A DNA stretch of 64,000 nucleotides, taken from NCBI GenBank assembly GCA_964418485.1, contig CAYQMH010000003.1, forward strand, positions 1 through 64,000, written 5' to 3'. This DNA is from JAFGHJ01 sp964418485. Its GTDB lineage: Bacteria > Hydrothermota > UBA3072. Positions 34,366-43,056 of this stretch are shown piece by piece. A program made the position numbers and the translations under genes. Under the pieces are notes generated by a model, which was not told the DNA's origin, did not search any database, and saw only the letters and a program-made list of their open reading frames with translations. The stretch's first letter is position 1; each line of letters starts with the position of its first letter.

Positions 34366-36585
34366 CTAACGCTTTTTCTTATATTTTATTCCGGAAAAGA
34401 CAAAAAGAACAACCGTAAACATCAAAGCCGACGAAGCCAAAACTAATCCCATATAGAAACTCTCCGGTCTGAAAAGGAGTCTTACTTTATGTTTGCCTTT
34501 GGGAATACGTATTGCACGGAAGAGATAATTGGCACGAATTATGGATGTTCTTTTTCCGTCCAGGTAAGCTTTCCATCCCGGGTAGTAATGTTCTGAGAGA
34601 ACGAGATAACCATCTGATATTAGATTAACATCCAATTCTATATTTTCTGCCTGATAGACAGTTATATTAACACTATCTTTCCCTTTCTCTAAAGTTTTAT
34701 TTAAATCGTTAATTGTTGTTTCTTCAGGTATGATAACTTCTTTCGATGGTAAAAACTCGTCGGATTTCATGTATGATATAATAAGGGAATCCGGCAATTG
34801 TTTCTCCTGGTGGACTATCCATGCACGCGGAAGATATGAATTTCTTTCGTTTAGATATATGGACCTGCTACCCGATGCAATCGTATCCCTAACCACGTAT
34901 TTTACATTATAAAAATCCAAATATTTATTCTCTTGATCCTTGAATGCCTTTTCGAATTCGCTGAAATTTCCCAGTTTATTTGCTACGTGACCATCAAGTG
35001 CTTCCAATCTAAACATTAGAGATCGTGAATTTGCATAAAAATAACCATACCGGGGAGAATCTATCCTGCTTTCTCCGATTTTAGTTTCTTGTTGGAGAAA
35101 CCGGATAAGTTGATTTCTATTATAATAATCAACATCAGGGTTCATTTCCTTTCCGCTGAAATAACTACCCATAACAAAAAGATCCAAAAACAGAACAGTG
35201 ATAGCAATAATTTGAAACCAATGTGAAGGTATTTTTCCCCTACTTGTAAAATATACAAGGGAAAAAGAGATAAGTGAAAATATACCGAAGAGAAGGAGGC
35301 TTAGAAATATAGTATTGTGCTTGTATGATTGTAAACCGGTCTCTGGATAAAAAGCGGTAGAATGCCATATCAATACTGCAACAATAATAATAAAAGCACC
35401 TATTGATCCATAAGATGATATATTTTTAAAATGTCCTTTCTTTAAATGAACCGATAGAAAATCAAGCGTGAAAGACGAAATAATGGCAGATGCGAAGACA
35501 AAAAAAGGCATAAATCTTACATGGAATCTTAAACCAGGCAAGAAGATGCCAATCAAGCTATGTAGAGGGTTGTATTTCCCGTACATAAATATAAGAGCAA
35601 AGCCCAATAAGTAAAAGAAAAAACGTATTCTTTTCTTATTGAAAACCTTGTATGATAAACCGAGCAACAGCAGGCTGATAACTCCTAGGTAAGAACTATA
35701 TTCGACAAACATCCAGAATGACTGATACCCTCCCCAGTAATCGTAACTTGCAGTCCCTTTTCCAAATATATGTGGAGTAAAAAGTGCTAATATAGTTTTA
35801 AATGGAGCGTAGCCGGGAACGACTTCCCGGGTTCTTGCACTGAGCAATGAATATTCTAATTCAGGTATTATTCTTGGAGCAGCGATAAATAATCCGACCG
35901 TAATAACGGCTATAGCAAGGAGTAATAGTTTTTTTCGCTCTTTTGAAGTAATTATTTCGTATAAAAGGAAGAATGCAACAACCCATAAGAGGTAAAAATA
36001 AAATTGAATATGCGAACCTAAAATAGATATTCCTATAAAGAGACCTGAAAGCGAGGCCCAGAGCAAATTTTTTTCTTTAGATGTTTTCATTAGGGAATAG
36101 AAGATAATGGGAATCCATATAAGTCCGGTTAGTTCTCCCGTATGTTGTGTTCTTACTACAGTTGGTAGACTAAAAGAGAATAATATCGAGCCGAATAGTG
36201 AAGAAATTTTCGAAACGCCTAATTCCTTCAAAAAGAAGTAGGTGGCGATACCTCCCAGCCATAATTGGAATAGTAAAGATATTTCAACGGCATACGATGA
36301 AAGGTGGTTGTTTCTAACAAATAACGATAGTACAATTGTAAAGGGATAAAGGAAGAAAGAAGGATGGGAGCCGATTAACGGATAACCTCCATAGATGTAT
36401 GGTATCCACAATGGGAGCTTTCCGGAACGGAGTACTTCTGCCATATAGGCTCTTCTGGGATATTCTACAATAACAAAATCAAACCAAAAAAATAATTGTT
36501 TTGCAAAAATTTTCCTGAAAAATATTAAAAGTAAGATCGTAAAAACAATAATTACGATTATATTACTCTTTTTTTTCTTCAACAC
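34366..36585 (-). CDS. YfhO-family polytopic membrane protein
   Basis: A 739-residue membrane protein with about thirteen hydrophobic segments, a periplasmic domain in the last third and a terminal membrane segment. The motif SEHYYPGWKAYLDGK is typical of the YfhO family. YfhO proteins are implicated in glycosylation of lipoteichoic acid in Gram-positives and are GT-C-like. It lies downstream of a GtrB-like transferase gene, suggesting a lipid-linked sugar pair. The GTG start has no strong ribosome binding site. Confidence 0.82.
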   Translation of the reverse strand: MLKKKKSNIIVIIVFTILLLIFFRKIFAKQLFFWFDFVIVEYPRRAYMAEVLRSGKLPLWIPYIYGGYPLIGSHPSFFLYPFTIVLSLFVRNNHLSSYAVEISLLFQLWLGGIATYFFLKELGVSKISSLFGSILFSFSLPTVVRTQHTGELTGLIWIPIIFYSLMKTSKEKNLLWASLSGLFIGISILGSHIQFYFYLLWVVAFFLLYEIITSKERKKLLLLAIAVITVGLFIAAPRIIPELEYSLLSARTREVVPGYAPFKTILALFTPHIFGKGTASYDYWGGYQSFWMFVEYSSYLGVISLLLLGLSYKVFNKKRIRFFFYLLGFALIFMYGKYNPLHSLIGIFLPGLRFHVRFMPFFVFASAIISSFTLDFLSVHLKKGHFKNISSYGSIGAFIIIVAVLIWHSTAFYPETGLQSYKHNTIFLSLLLFGIFSLISFSLVYFTSRGKIPSHWFQIIAITVLFLDLFVMGSYFSGKEMNPDVDYYNRNQLIRFLQQETKIGESRIDSPRYGYFYANSRSLMFRLEALDGHVANKLGNFSEFEKAFKDQENKYLDFYNVKYVVRDTIASGSRSIYLNERNSYLPRAWIVHQEKQLPDSLIISYMKSDEFLPSKEVIIPEETTINDLNKTLEKGKDSVNITVYQAENIELDVNLISDGYLVLSEHYYPGWKAYLDGKRTSIIRANYLFRAIRIPKGKHKVRLLFRPESFYMGLVLASSALMFTVVLFVFSGIKYKKKR

Positions 36586-36638
36586 GTTCGTAACTGAAGT
36601 CTTATTAGATGTTTTAATATATACCTGCTCCCTTCATG

Positions 36639-37568
36639 TTATTCACGTTTCTCTTCAATAATATATAAAGGCCTATCTTTTACTTCGCCATAAATTCTTC
36701 CTATGTACTCGCCTATTATTCCCAAAGTGATAAGTTGAACACCCCCAAGGAAAAGCACTATTACTATAGTCGAAGTCCAACCGGGAACTACTTTATTCAA
36801 GACGAACCTGGAAATGATTGCCCAAATTAAGTATAAAAAAGCGAATATCGAGGTTGTGAATCCGACAAAACTGGCAACTTGAAGAGGTTTAATAGAGAAC
36901 GAAATAATACCGTTTAAAGCGAGTTTCATGAGTTTCCAGAATGAATACTTGATTTCTCCTTTATAACGGGGTTCTCTGATGAATTCTACGCCGGTCTGCC
37001 TGAAGCCCATCCAACTGGTGAGTCCCCGGATAAAACGATATTGTTCTTTTAAATCCCTTAACCTTCCTGTTATGTTTTTATCCATAAGTCTATAATCGCC
37101 AGTATCCATAGGTATTTCGACTTCGGAAATAGCTCTTAGGAAACGATAGAAAACCCAGGCAACTCCTTTTTTTATAACTGTTTCACCTTTTCTTGCTTTT
37201 CTGACAGCATAAACTACCTTATATCCTTCTTTCCATTTCTCTATCAACTTTGGAATAAGTTCCGGAGGATCCTGGAGGTCTCCATCCATAGTTATTACAG
37301 CTTCGCCTTGTGCGTGATCTATTCCGGCAGAGATTGCTGTTTGATGTCCAAAGTTACGTGATAATTTTAAAGCCTTCACATGGGGATTGGTTGCATGTAT
37401 TTTACTTAGCATTTCCCATGAGGAATCGGAACTTCCGTCATCAATGAATATGATTTCATAACTCCCTTCTATATTTTTGAATACGTCGACTAATTTTTTA
37501 GATAGAACAGGGATATTATCCTCTTCATTATAAATCGGTATAACTACACTGTATAAAATTTTATGCAT
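36639..37568 (-). CDS. Family 2 glycosyltransferase, GtrB/DPM1-like
   Basis: A polyprenol-phosphate-type glycosyltransferase of 309 residues. The catalytic domain has VVIPIYNEEDN, the nucleotide-binding IDDGSSD and the metal-binding MDGDLQDPPELI, followed by YRFIRGLTSW and two C-terminal membrane segments (about 230-295). These enzymes make polyprenyl-phosphate-linked sugars for flippases or GT-C enzymes. The downstream YfhO-type protein is a plausible user. The promoter upstream is very clear. Confidence 0.93.
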   Translation of the reverse strand: MHKILYSVVIPIYNEEDNIPVLSKKLVDVFKNIEGSYEIIFIDDGSSDSSWEMLSKIHATNPHVKALKLSRNFGHQTAISAGIDHAQGEAVITMDGDLQDPPELIPKLIEKWKEGYKVVYAVRKARKGETVIKKGVAWVFYRFLRAISEVEIPMDTGDYRLMDKNITGRLRDLKEQYRFIRGLTSWMGFRQTGVEFIREPRYKGEIKYSFWKLMKLALNGIISFSIKPLQVASFVGFTTSIFAFLYLIWAIISRFVLNKVVPGWTSTIVIVLFLGGVQLITLGIIGEYIGRIYGEVKDRPLYIIEEKRE

Positions 37569-37582
37569 TCTAATTTTTCTCT

Positions 37583-37610
37583 ATAATATATAATGCCACT
37601 GACTTGTCAA
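37583..37610 (-). promoter_or_regulatory. Promoter of the glycosyltransferase-YfhO unit
   Basis: On the minus strand TTGACA, a 16-bp spacer, then TATTAT, with fourteen bases to the ATG at 37568. It separates this unit from the methyltransferase and redox genes upstream. Confidence 0.65.
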
Positions 37611-37626
37611 GTATAAACACATTTTT

Positions 37627-38373
37627 TCAATAAGCCTTTTTTCCTACCGCAAGAACGCTTAACCCATAAGGATATGTTAGCGATTTCTCCAGTAATGTAT
37701 TTTCGAGTTTTAGCAGATATAAGAGAACTTTGTTTATAATATGGGGTAATTGAAACAATTGATCTTCTTTTCCCCCGGATATTTTTGATGTAAAAAACTG
37801 AAGAATTCTAAGGAAGCTTATTGGTATAAATAGACTAAAATTCCAATAAGAGGCTCTAACAATTGTGAAGTTACTTTTTTTCAGGTCATCTAACAATTTT
37901 TTTCTTGAATATCTTCTATAATGGTAATTAACTTCATCGTGTTTGCTCCATAAAAAATTGAAAGCCGGAACAAATACAATCAAGATTCCATTTTTTTTCA
38001 ATATCCTATTCCATTCACTAAGTGCGATACTATCGGTTTCTATATGTTCTAACACGTCTGATGCAATCAAAACATCGAATGCTCTATTTTTAAATTTAGT
38101 ATCAGCACAATCTCGTATAAATGTGTCTTTCATACCTTTTTCCCTACATTTTTTAATAGCTTCCTTGCTGATATCTATACCCGAAATATTCTTAAATCCT
38201 TTTTTTTCTAAGAAAGTAATCAAATGCCCGCTGGCACATCCAAGATCCAGAATTTTACAATTATGATGGACCTTCATATGGCGTAATAGTTTGAAAATCA
38301 TGTCTCGGCGCGCCCTAAACCACCAGTAATCTTTTTCTAATTTGTGATATTTCAGTTCGTATTGTTTATCCAC
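37627..38373 (-). CDS. Class I SAM-dependent methyltransferase
   Basis: A 248-residue methyltransferase. The SAM-binding motif is ILDLGCASGH (about 40-49), with the acidic GIDIS after strand 2 and ASDVLEHIE after strand 4. The substrate cannot be inferred. The gene starts two bases after the NapH-like gene, so it probably belongs to the same transcript as the redox genes. It is followed by the glycosyltransferase promoter and may act in surface glycan synthesis instead. Confidence 0.85.
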   Translation of the reverse strand: MDKQYELKYHKLEKDYWWFRARRDMIFKLLRHMKVHHNCKILDLGCASGHLITFLEKKGFKNISGIDISKEAIKKCREKGMKDTFIRDCADTKFKNRAFDVLIASDVLEHIETDSIALSEWNRILKKNGILIVFVPAFNFLWSKHDEVNYHYRRYSRKKLLDDLKKSNFTIVRASYWNFSLFIPISFLRILQFFTSKISGGKEDQLFQLPHIINKVLLYLLKLENTLLEKSLTYPYGLSVLAVGKKAY

Positions 38374-38375
38374 TG

Positions 38376-39209
38376 TTATTCCTTTTCGGAGAATTTTCTA
38401 CTCTCGGAATAAAGGCCATATTTGAAAGATAACGCATTGGTTGGACATGCTTTAATGCACTGGCCGCACCTGATACAATCCACGGATTCCGGGGCTTTGA
38501 AGATTTCTACATCCATGGGACACACATTTTGGCAGGCATAACATTCTATACACTTATTATCGTCGACCTGTATCTTGAAAAATGTAAATTTATTGAAGAT
38601 TCCGTATATGGCTCCGAGAGGACACATAAAGCGGCAAAAAGGTCTTTTGATCAGAACCGAGGAAGAAACAAATAATACAACTATTGTCATTTTAACGTAA
38701 AATAGAATACCGATAAGAGATTGCAGGTAAGGATCTAAGAGAACCATAGGGATCCCTGCTTCTACTCCTCCTGCCGGGCATATCTTACAGAACCAGGGTT
38801 GAGTGGTCAGGAGAGGGAGAGCCATAGCAAAAACAAACAAAAATAAATATTTGGAATAACTATATTTCTGCGATATGCGGATTTTATAAGTTTTTATTCT
38901 ATAAAGAATTTCCTGAAAAAACCCAAAAGGGCAAATCCATCCACATACCAGCCTTCCTAATGTTATTCCTAAAAGCCCCATGAATCCTAACACGTAAACC
39001 GGAAAAGTTTTGGCTCCGATAAAATTTTGGAAAGACCCGAGTGGGCAGGAAAACCGGGCTAGGGGACATGCGTAACAATTCAATCCCGGAAAGAAAAACC
39101 CCTTTAGTTTTCCCTGATATATGGTTTTGTGGAAATAATTATTTCCCGCGAAAAATGAAGCTATTAATATACTATATCTGGAGACTTTTTTATAGAGCCA
39201 TGCGAACAT
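38376..39209 (-). CDS. NapH-like 4Fe-4S membrane protein
   Basis: A 277-residue membrane protein with several hydrophobic segments. N-terminal Cys motifs are CYACPLARFSCP, CGWICP and CKICP, followed by CRFMCP, as in the NapH/NosR/CcoG group. Two C-terminal ferredoxin clusters are CIECYACQNVCP and CIRCGQCIKACP. Such proteins carry electrons across or to the membrane. It follows the CxxC small-protein gene by one base, and no nap, nos or cco genes are nearby. The electron donor and acceptor are unknown. Confidence 0.9.
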   Translation of the reverse strand: MFAWLYKKVSRYSILIASFFAGNNYFHKTIYQGKLKGFFFPGLNCYACPLARFSCPLGSFQNFIGAKTFPVYVLGFMGLLGITLGRLVCGWICPFGFFQEILYRIKTYKIRISQKYSYSKYLFLFVFAMALPLLTTQPWFCKICPAGGVEAGIPMVLLDPYLQSLIGILFYVKMTIVVLFVSSSVLIKRPFCRFMCPLGAIYGIFNKFTFFKIQVDDNKCIECYACQNVCPMDVEIFKAPESVDCIRCGQCIKACPTNALSFKYGLYSESRKFSEKE

Positions 39210-39210
39210 T

Positions 39211-39360
39211 TCATTCTATACCTATGCAGGAAAAACAGGTGAGTGATCCTCTAAACTCGGTTTCCAATCTTTGTTGGGAGCTAATACCGAAGCCGAATAA
39301 TCCAAAAAATAAAGCAATCGCAATGAGGTAAACAAATAAAAACCTATTATTTTTCTTCAT
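39211..39360 (-). CDS. Small membrane protein with CxxC motif, 49 residues
   Basis: Short gene that automated annotation would easily miss. It has a basic N-terminus (MKKNNR), one hydrophobic segment (about 7-29) and a C-terminal tail ending in TCFSCIGIE, a CxxC motif. It overlaps the end of tlpA by 14 bp and the next gene starts one base after its stop, so it lies inside a tightly packed operon. No homologue is recognised. The coupling and the CxxC are consistent with a thiol relay at the membrane, as inference only. Confidence 0.75.
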   Translation of the reverse strand: MKKNNRFLFVYLIAIALFFGLFGFGISSQQRLETEFRGSLTCFSCIGIE

Positions 39361-39898
39361 CTTTAAATAACTCAAGAAAACTTTCCTCAAGCATTTTCCC
39401 CAGACGATAATTGTACCCGAGTATTGTGTCGGTAAGTTCTCCTTCTTTGTTCATGATAAATGTAGTTGGTACTCCCCTTAATTGATATTTCCTGGCTATT
39501 TCTATATCTGCCAATAAAACGGTATAGTTTATATTATTAAGCTTGCTGAAGGTTTTTATTCTGTCGGGGTTTTTATCTATCCCGATACCCAAAATTACCA
39601 GTCCCTTATCTTTATATTTCTTATATAATTCCATAAGACCGGCGATTTCTGCTCTGCAGGCAGGGCAGTAAATAGTCCAAAAATTAAGAACGACAACCTG
39701 TCCTTTGTAGTCGGAAAGTGTATGCTCATTACCCTCTACGTCTTCAAACGTAAAATCAGGAGCTTTGATTGAATCCGCGGACTCTATTTTTGTTTCATTA
39801 TGATTTGTTTCTGATTTTTTAGAATCCGATGTGCTTTTTGCCTTGCCGCAGCTGGCGGTAAAAAAGCAAATGATTGTTAGAAAGAGTGTTTTATTCAA
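39347..39898 (-). CDS. TlpA-like thioredoxin-fold lipoprotein
   Basis: A 183-residue exported thioredoxin-fold protein of the TlpA/ResA type with the redox motif CPAC (C78, C81 in WTIYCPACRAE) and the cis-proline region RGVPTTF. The N-terminus has a signal peptide with a lipobox-like TASC (C17). Such proteins act as thiol-disulfide reductants outside the membrane, for example in cytochrome c maturation. No cytochrome biogenesis gene is nearby. Confidence 0.9.
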   Translation of the reverse strand: MNKTLFLTIICFFTASCGKAKSTSDSKKSETNHNETKIESADSIKAPDFTFEDVEGNEHTLSDYKGQVVVLNFWTIYCPACRAEIAGLMELYKKYKDKGLVILGIGIDKNPDRIKTFSKLNNINYTVLLADIEIARKYQLRGVPTTFIMNKEGELTDTILGYNYRLGKMLEESFLELFKDEEK

Positions 39899-39911
39899 TT
39901 ATTCCTCCGTC

Positions 39912-40145
39912 TTATTTTATCTTTAAGATATTTCTCAATTTGTTCTCATCAAAACCAACTATTTTATGATTTCCTGTAAGTATAACCGGAACTCCAGTCT
40001 GGCCGGTTTTTTCTTTAAGCTCTTTTGCGGCTTGCGGATATGTTGATATATTTATTTCTTTGAATTTGATGCCGTGTTCTTTTAGAAATCTCTTCGCCCG
40101 GGTACAATAAGGGCAGCTTGAATTTGTATAAACTTTTATAGTCAT
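39912..40145 (-). CDS. Glutaredoxin-like protein
   Basis: A 77-residue glutaredoxin/NrdH-like protein with CPYC (C11, C14) near the N-terminus and GVPVI before the C-terminal helix. It overlaps the TrxB-like gene by 4 bp. It may be the electron carrier for that flavoprotein. A related 82-residue protein is encoded at 51631-51879. Confidence 0.93.
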   Translation of the reverse strand: MTIKVYTNSSCPYCTRAKRFLKEHGIKFKEINISTYPQAAKELKEKTGQTGVPVILTGNHKIVGFDENKLRNILKIK

Positions 40146-41101
40146 TTTCTTTCTTCGAGAAATCTGTACGCTTCGTATCCGGCGATGGCTCCGTCTCCGA
40201 CGGAAGTCGCCACCTGTCGCAGAGGGGTGTTTCTTACATCACCTGCGGCAAAAACTCCGTTCACGGAAGTTCTTAAGTATTCATCTGTAACTATAAAGCC
40301 CTTCTCGTCTAATTTTAGCTTATCCCTAACTAAATCATTGTTTGGGATTTCGCCGGCGTAAATGAAAGCGCCTTTTATTTTAAGGTTTTTAACTTCTCCG
40401 CTTTTAATGTCTTTGATGTCGACACTGCTCAACATTTTATCTCCTTTAAAACTCATTACCAAATGAGAAGTGAACAAATCTATTTTGTTATTATCATTTA
40501 AACGGTCTATTAGTATAGGTTCTGCGGTAGGGAATTCGAGTAACTCGACTATCGTTATGTGCTTCGCAAACCTTGAGATATAAAGTGATTCCTGAACTCC
40601 GGAATTTCCTGCTCCCACGACAAGGACATCTTCTCCTTCAAAGAAGGGTGCATCACAGGTTGCACAAAAGGAAATTCCTTTATGAGTGAATTCTTTTTCT
40701 CCGGGAACCGCCAACTTTCTATTGGAAGTTCCTGTCGCCAAAATAAGGCTGTCCGAAGTATAAGAACTCCGGGATGTTTCTATTTTAAAAGGCGTTTCGT
40801 TTAGTTCTAATTTCGTAACTTCCTCGCTTTTGATCTCTGAGCCGAATTTCTCAGCATGCTCGGCATACAGTTTTCCCAGTTTTTCTCCGGATATACCTTC
40901 TACAAAGCCCGGATAATTTTCTATTTTTTCGACGTTAACGACATATCCGCCGGGAATAACTTTTTCAAACACCACAGTTTCGACTTTAGATCTTCCAAGG
41001 TAAATAGCTGCTGTTAACCCGGCCGGACCACTGCCTATTATAGCCGCCTGGAAATGTTTTCTGACCGTGTTCTTTTCTTTTTTTTGGATAGAAAAATCCA
41101 T
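40142..41101 (-). CDS. trxB: Thioredoxin reductase-like flavoprotein (NADPH motif missing)
   Basis: A 319-residue thioredoxin reductase-family flavoprotein. FAD binding is GSGPAGLTAA (23-32), the redox CATC is C146 and C149, and the C-terminal GVFAAGDVRN closes the fold. The second nucleotide motif VGAGNSGVQE is present, but the usual HRRxxxR that binds the NADPH 2'-phosphate is replaced by ELLEFPT. NADH or ferredoxin use is therefore possible. A 15-residue basic N-terminal extension precedes the fold. Confidence 0.88.
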   Translation of the reverse strand: MDFSIQKKEKNTVRKHFQAAIIGSGPAGLTAAIYLGRSKVETVVFEKVIPGGYVVNVEKIENYPGFVEGISGEKLGKLYAEHAEKFGSEIKSEEVTKLELNETPFKIETSRSSYTSDSLILATGTSNRKLAVPGEKEFTHKGISFCATCDAPFFEGEDVLVVGAGNSGVQESLYISRFAKHITIVELLEFPTAEPILIDRLNDNNKIDLFTSHLVMSFKGDKMLSSVDIKDIKSGEVKNLKIKGAFIYAGEIPNNDLVRDKLKLDEKGFIVTDEYLRTSVNGVFAAGDVRNTPLRQVATSVGDGAIAGYEAYRFLEERK

Positions 41102-41746
41102 TTATTTTAAAGCTTCCTTTATTTTATCGAGAAATAAATCAGGAGGGAGGTTTCCAACAAAACCCTTTTTATCGTTAACTATGATATGGGGTACGCTTGA
41201 AATACCGTGTTTTCTCGAAAGTTCTCCGAAGTAATTGGCGTCGACCATAGAACTTTTGATTTTATCGTTTACAAGAGAAAATTGATGTGCGTTTCTAACC
41301 GCACCCGGGCAGTATGGACAACCATGTGTAATAAAAACTTTTATATCCAGTGGTTCTTTTATTTCTTTTAAACTTTTTATTACGTCTTCTGGTAGAGAAA
41401 GATTATCCGATCCCATATCCTTTATTGCTTCCACCAGAGAAATAAATTCATGCCCTGCGGGAACACCGTAGAAATTTAGAAAGCCGCTTCTGTCGGATTT
41501 AATTTTGATTGAGGGGCAAAGGGTTAACTCTTCGGATTTTATTTTCTCCGTATTATCGCAACTTTCGACAATCAGAGATAAATTATCATTTAGAGATGTA
41601 AGTTCTTCTAACAGTTCCTTTGTTTGCTTTGAATATTCCGATCCATTTTTATCGTTTCTAAAATAGAGTAGTTTCACTTCTCTGTTGATATTATTGTTAA
41701 ACTCTTCTTTTAAATATTTCCTATCTTCTTCACTTAATAAACCCAT
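41102..41746 (-). CDS. Two-domain thioredoxin-fold protein (PDO-like)
   Basis: A 214-residue protein resembling two-thioredoxin-fold protein disulfide oxidoreductases. The N-terminal fold (about 1-115) lacks CxxC and has only C63 and C77. The C-terminal fold keeps CPYC (C143, C146) and the VPHIIV cis-proline segment. It is the first gene of the redox operon and likely a substrate of the TrxB-like protein. CAGGAGG before the ATG is a clear ribosome binding site. Confidence 0.85.
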   Translation of the reverse strand: MGLLSEEDRKYLKEEFNNNINREVKLLYFRNDKNGSEYSKQTKELLEELTSLNDNLSLIVESCDNTEKIKSEELTLCPSIKIKSDRSGFLNFYGVPAGHEFISLVEAIKDMGSDNLSLPEDVIKSLKEIKEPLDIKVFITHGCPYCPGAVRNAHQFSLVNDKIKSSMVDANYFGELSRKHGISSVPHIIVNDKKGFVGNLPPDLFLDKIKEALK

Positions 41747-42051
41747 TTTGCCTCCTGTTTAACGAACAGTATACATATTGAATTAAATGTCAAGAGGTTA
41801 CAAGATAATCACCGCAAAGGCGCAAAGTACGCAGAGAAAAAAATATTGTTTTACAACGCCACCCCCAGCCGCAAATCATTCTCACACAAAGTACACTAAG
41901 AACACAAAGTTTTTATTTCGCTTTGAATATTTACCGATTTGATTCATATAAGGAGGGGAGTATCCCTGCCCTGTAGAAAAGAAAACAGTTAAGAAAAGCA
42001 TGAATAAAAGTTTGAGATGACTATATGAAACTTAAGACACGTTGTCTTACG
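41747..42051. other. Intergenic gap with repeats and the redox promoter
   Basis: No gene is visible in this 305-bp gap. It holds the redox operon promoter at 41766-41793 (minus strand), a CGCAAAG-type repeat at 41811-41836 (ACCGCAAAGGCGCAAAGTAC and on) and an ACACAAAGTACACTAAGAAC-type repeat at about 41882-41910. The remainder is AT-rich sequence before the convergent end of mrp. Confidence 0.7.
41766..41793 (-). promoter_or_regulatory. Promoter of the redox operon
   Basis: On the minus strand TTGACA, a 16-bp spacer, then TACTGT. It is followed by CAGGAGG and the ATG at 41746. Confidence 0.6.
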
Positions 42052-42861
42052 TTATTCATTTTTGCTGATTTTATCTACAATTTTCTTCAGAGCTTTTGTC
42101 GCTTTAGAATTCGGGAATTTCTCTACGTATGATATTCCTTTATCAGCTGCCTCAACTATTTGCGGATCCAGAGGTATAGCTCCTAAGAAAGGAATTTTCA
42201 TATCTACGCTAAGTTTCTCCCCGCCTCCTTCTTTAAAAAGGGAAATTTCTTTTCCGCAGTGCGGGCATGTAAACCCGCTCATATTTTCTATAATGCCCAG
42301 TAATCTTAAATTGATTTTTCTGGCGAAATCTATTGATTTTTTTACATCGAGAATAGAAATTTCCTGAGGGGTTGTCACTATAATTGCACTACTCTCGGGT
42401 ACCAGCTGTGCCATAGAAAGAGGTTCATCGCCTGTGCCCGGAGGAGCATCCACAATCAAGTAATCAAGTTTACCCCACTGTATATCACTTAAAAATTGTT
42501 GAATTATTTTCATCTTTAAAGGCCCTCTCCATATTACCGACTGATGTTCCTCGGGAAGCAAAAATGCCATGGATACAAGTTTCAGGTTGTCGGATATTCT
42601 GACAGGTTTGATGCGGTTTTCCTCATCACTTTGCATCCTTTCTTTTTCTACACCCAGCATCTTGGGCAGGTTAGGACCGTGAATATCAATGTCCAGAAGC
42701 CCGATTTTTTTACCCTTCCCCGCCAAAACGAGGGCAAGGTTACTGGCAACTGTACTTTTACCAACTCCCCCTTTACCGCTTATTACCATTACAATGTTAT
42801 TTACGTCTTTCAAATTTTCTATTATGGCTTCAATTTGATTGTCTGCGCCGATATTTTGCAT
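42052..42861 (-). CDS. mrp: Mrp/NBP35-family P-loop ATPase (Fe-S carrier)
   Basis: A 269-residue Mrp/ApbC-like ATPase. The deviant Walker A is SGKGGVGKST (28-37) and the C-terminal metal-binding motif is CPHCGKE. Such proteins deliver Fe-S clusters to apo-proteins, which fits its position upstream of the Fe-S-containing redox operon, although it has its own promoter. AAGGAG is present before the ATG. Confidence 0.94.
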   Translation of the reverse strand: MQNIGADNQIEAIIENLKDVNNIVMVISGKGGVGKSTVASNLALVLAGKGKKIGLLDIDIHGPNLPKMLGVEKERMQSDEENRIKPVRISDNLKLVSMAFLLPEEHQSVIWRGPLKMKIIQQFLSDIQWGKLDYLIVDAPPGTGDEPLSMAQLVPESSAIIVTTPQEISILDVKKSIDFARKINLRLLGIIENMSGFTCPHCGKEISLFKEGGGEKLSVDMKIPFLGAIPLDPQIVEAADKGISYVEKFPNSKATKALKKIVDKISKNE

Positions 42862-42879
42862 TTAAACTCCTTTTACTTG

Positions 42880-42908
42880 ACCATAAACTTTACAATTGCT
42901 TTTGTCAA
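42880..42908 (-). promoter_or_regulatory. Promoter of mrp
   Basis: On the minus strand TTGACA, a 17-bp spacer, then TATGGT. It is followed by AAAAGGAG and the ATG at 42861. Confidence 0.5.
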
Positions 42909-43005
42909 GTATTTGTGTTGACTTGTAGAAGCTTTTTTATGGACAGGTGTATTTAAATAATTTGGAATATAAAAAAACAGAAAAACGGAAGAGGAGCGGG
43001 TCCCC

Positions 43006-43033
43006 TTGACAGAATTTAATTATTAATTATTCT
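43006..43033 (+). promoter_or_regulatory. Promoter of the pilin-like/DUF58/BatA operon
   Basis: TTGACA (43006-43011), a 16-bp spacer, then TATTCT (43028-43033). It is followed by AAGGAGG before the ATG at 43057. Confidence 0.65.
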
Positions 43034-43056
43034 TACAACATACATAAGGAGGCTAG

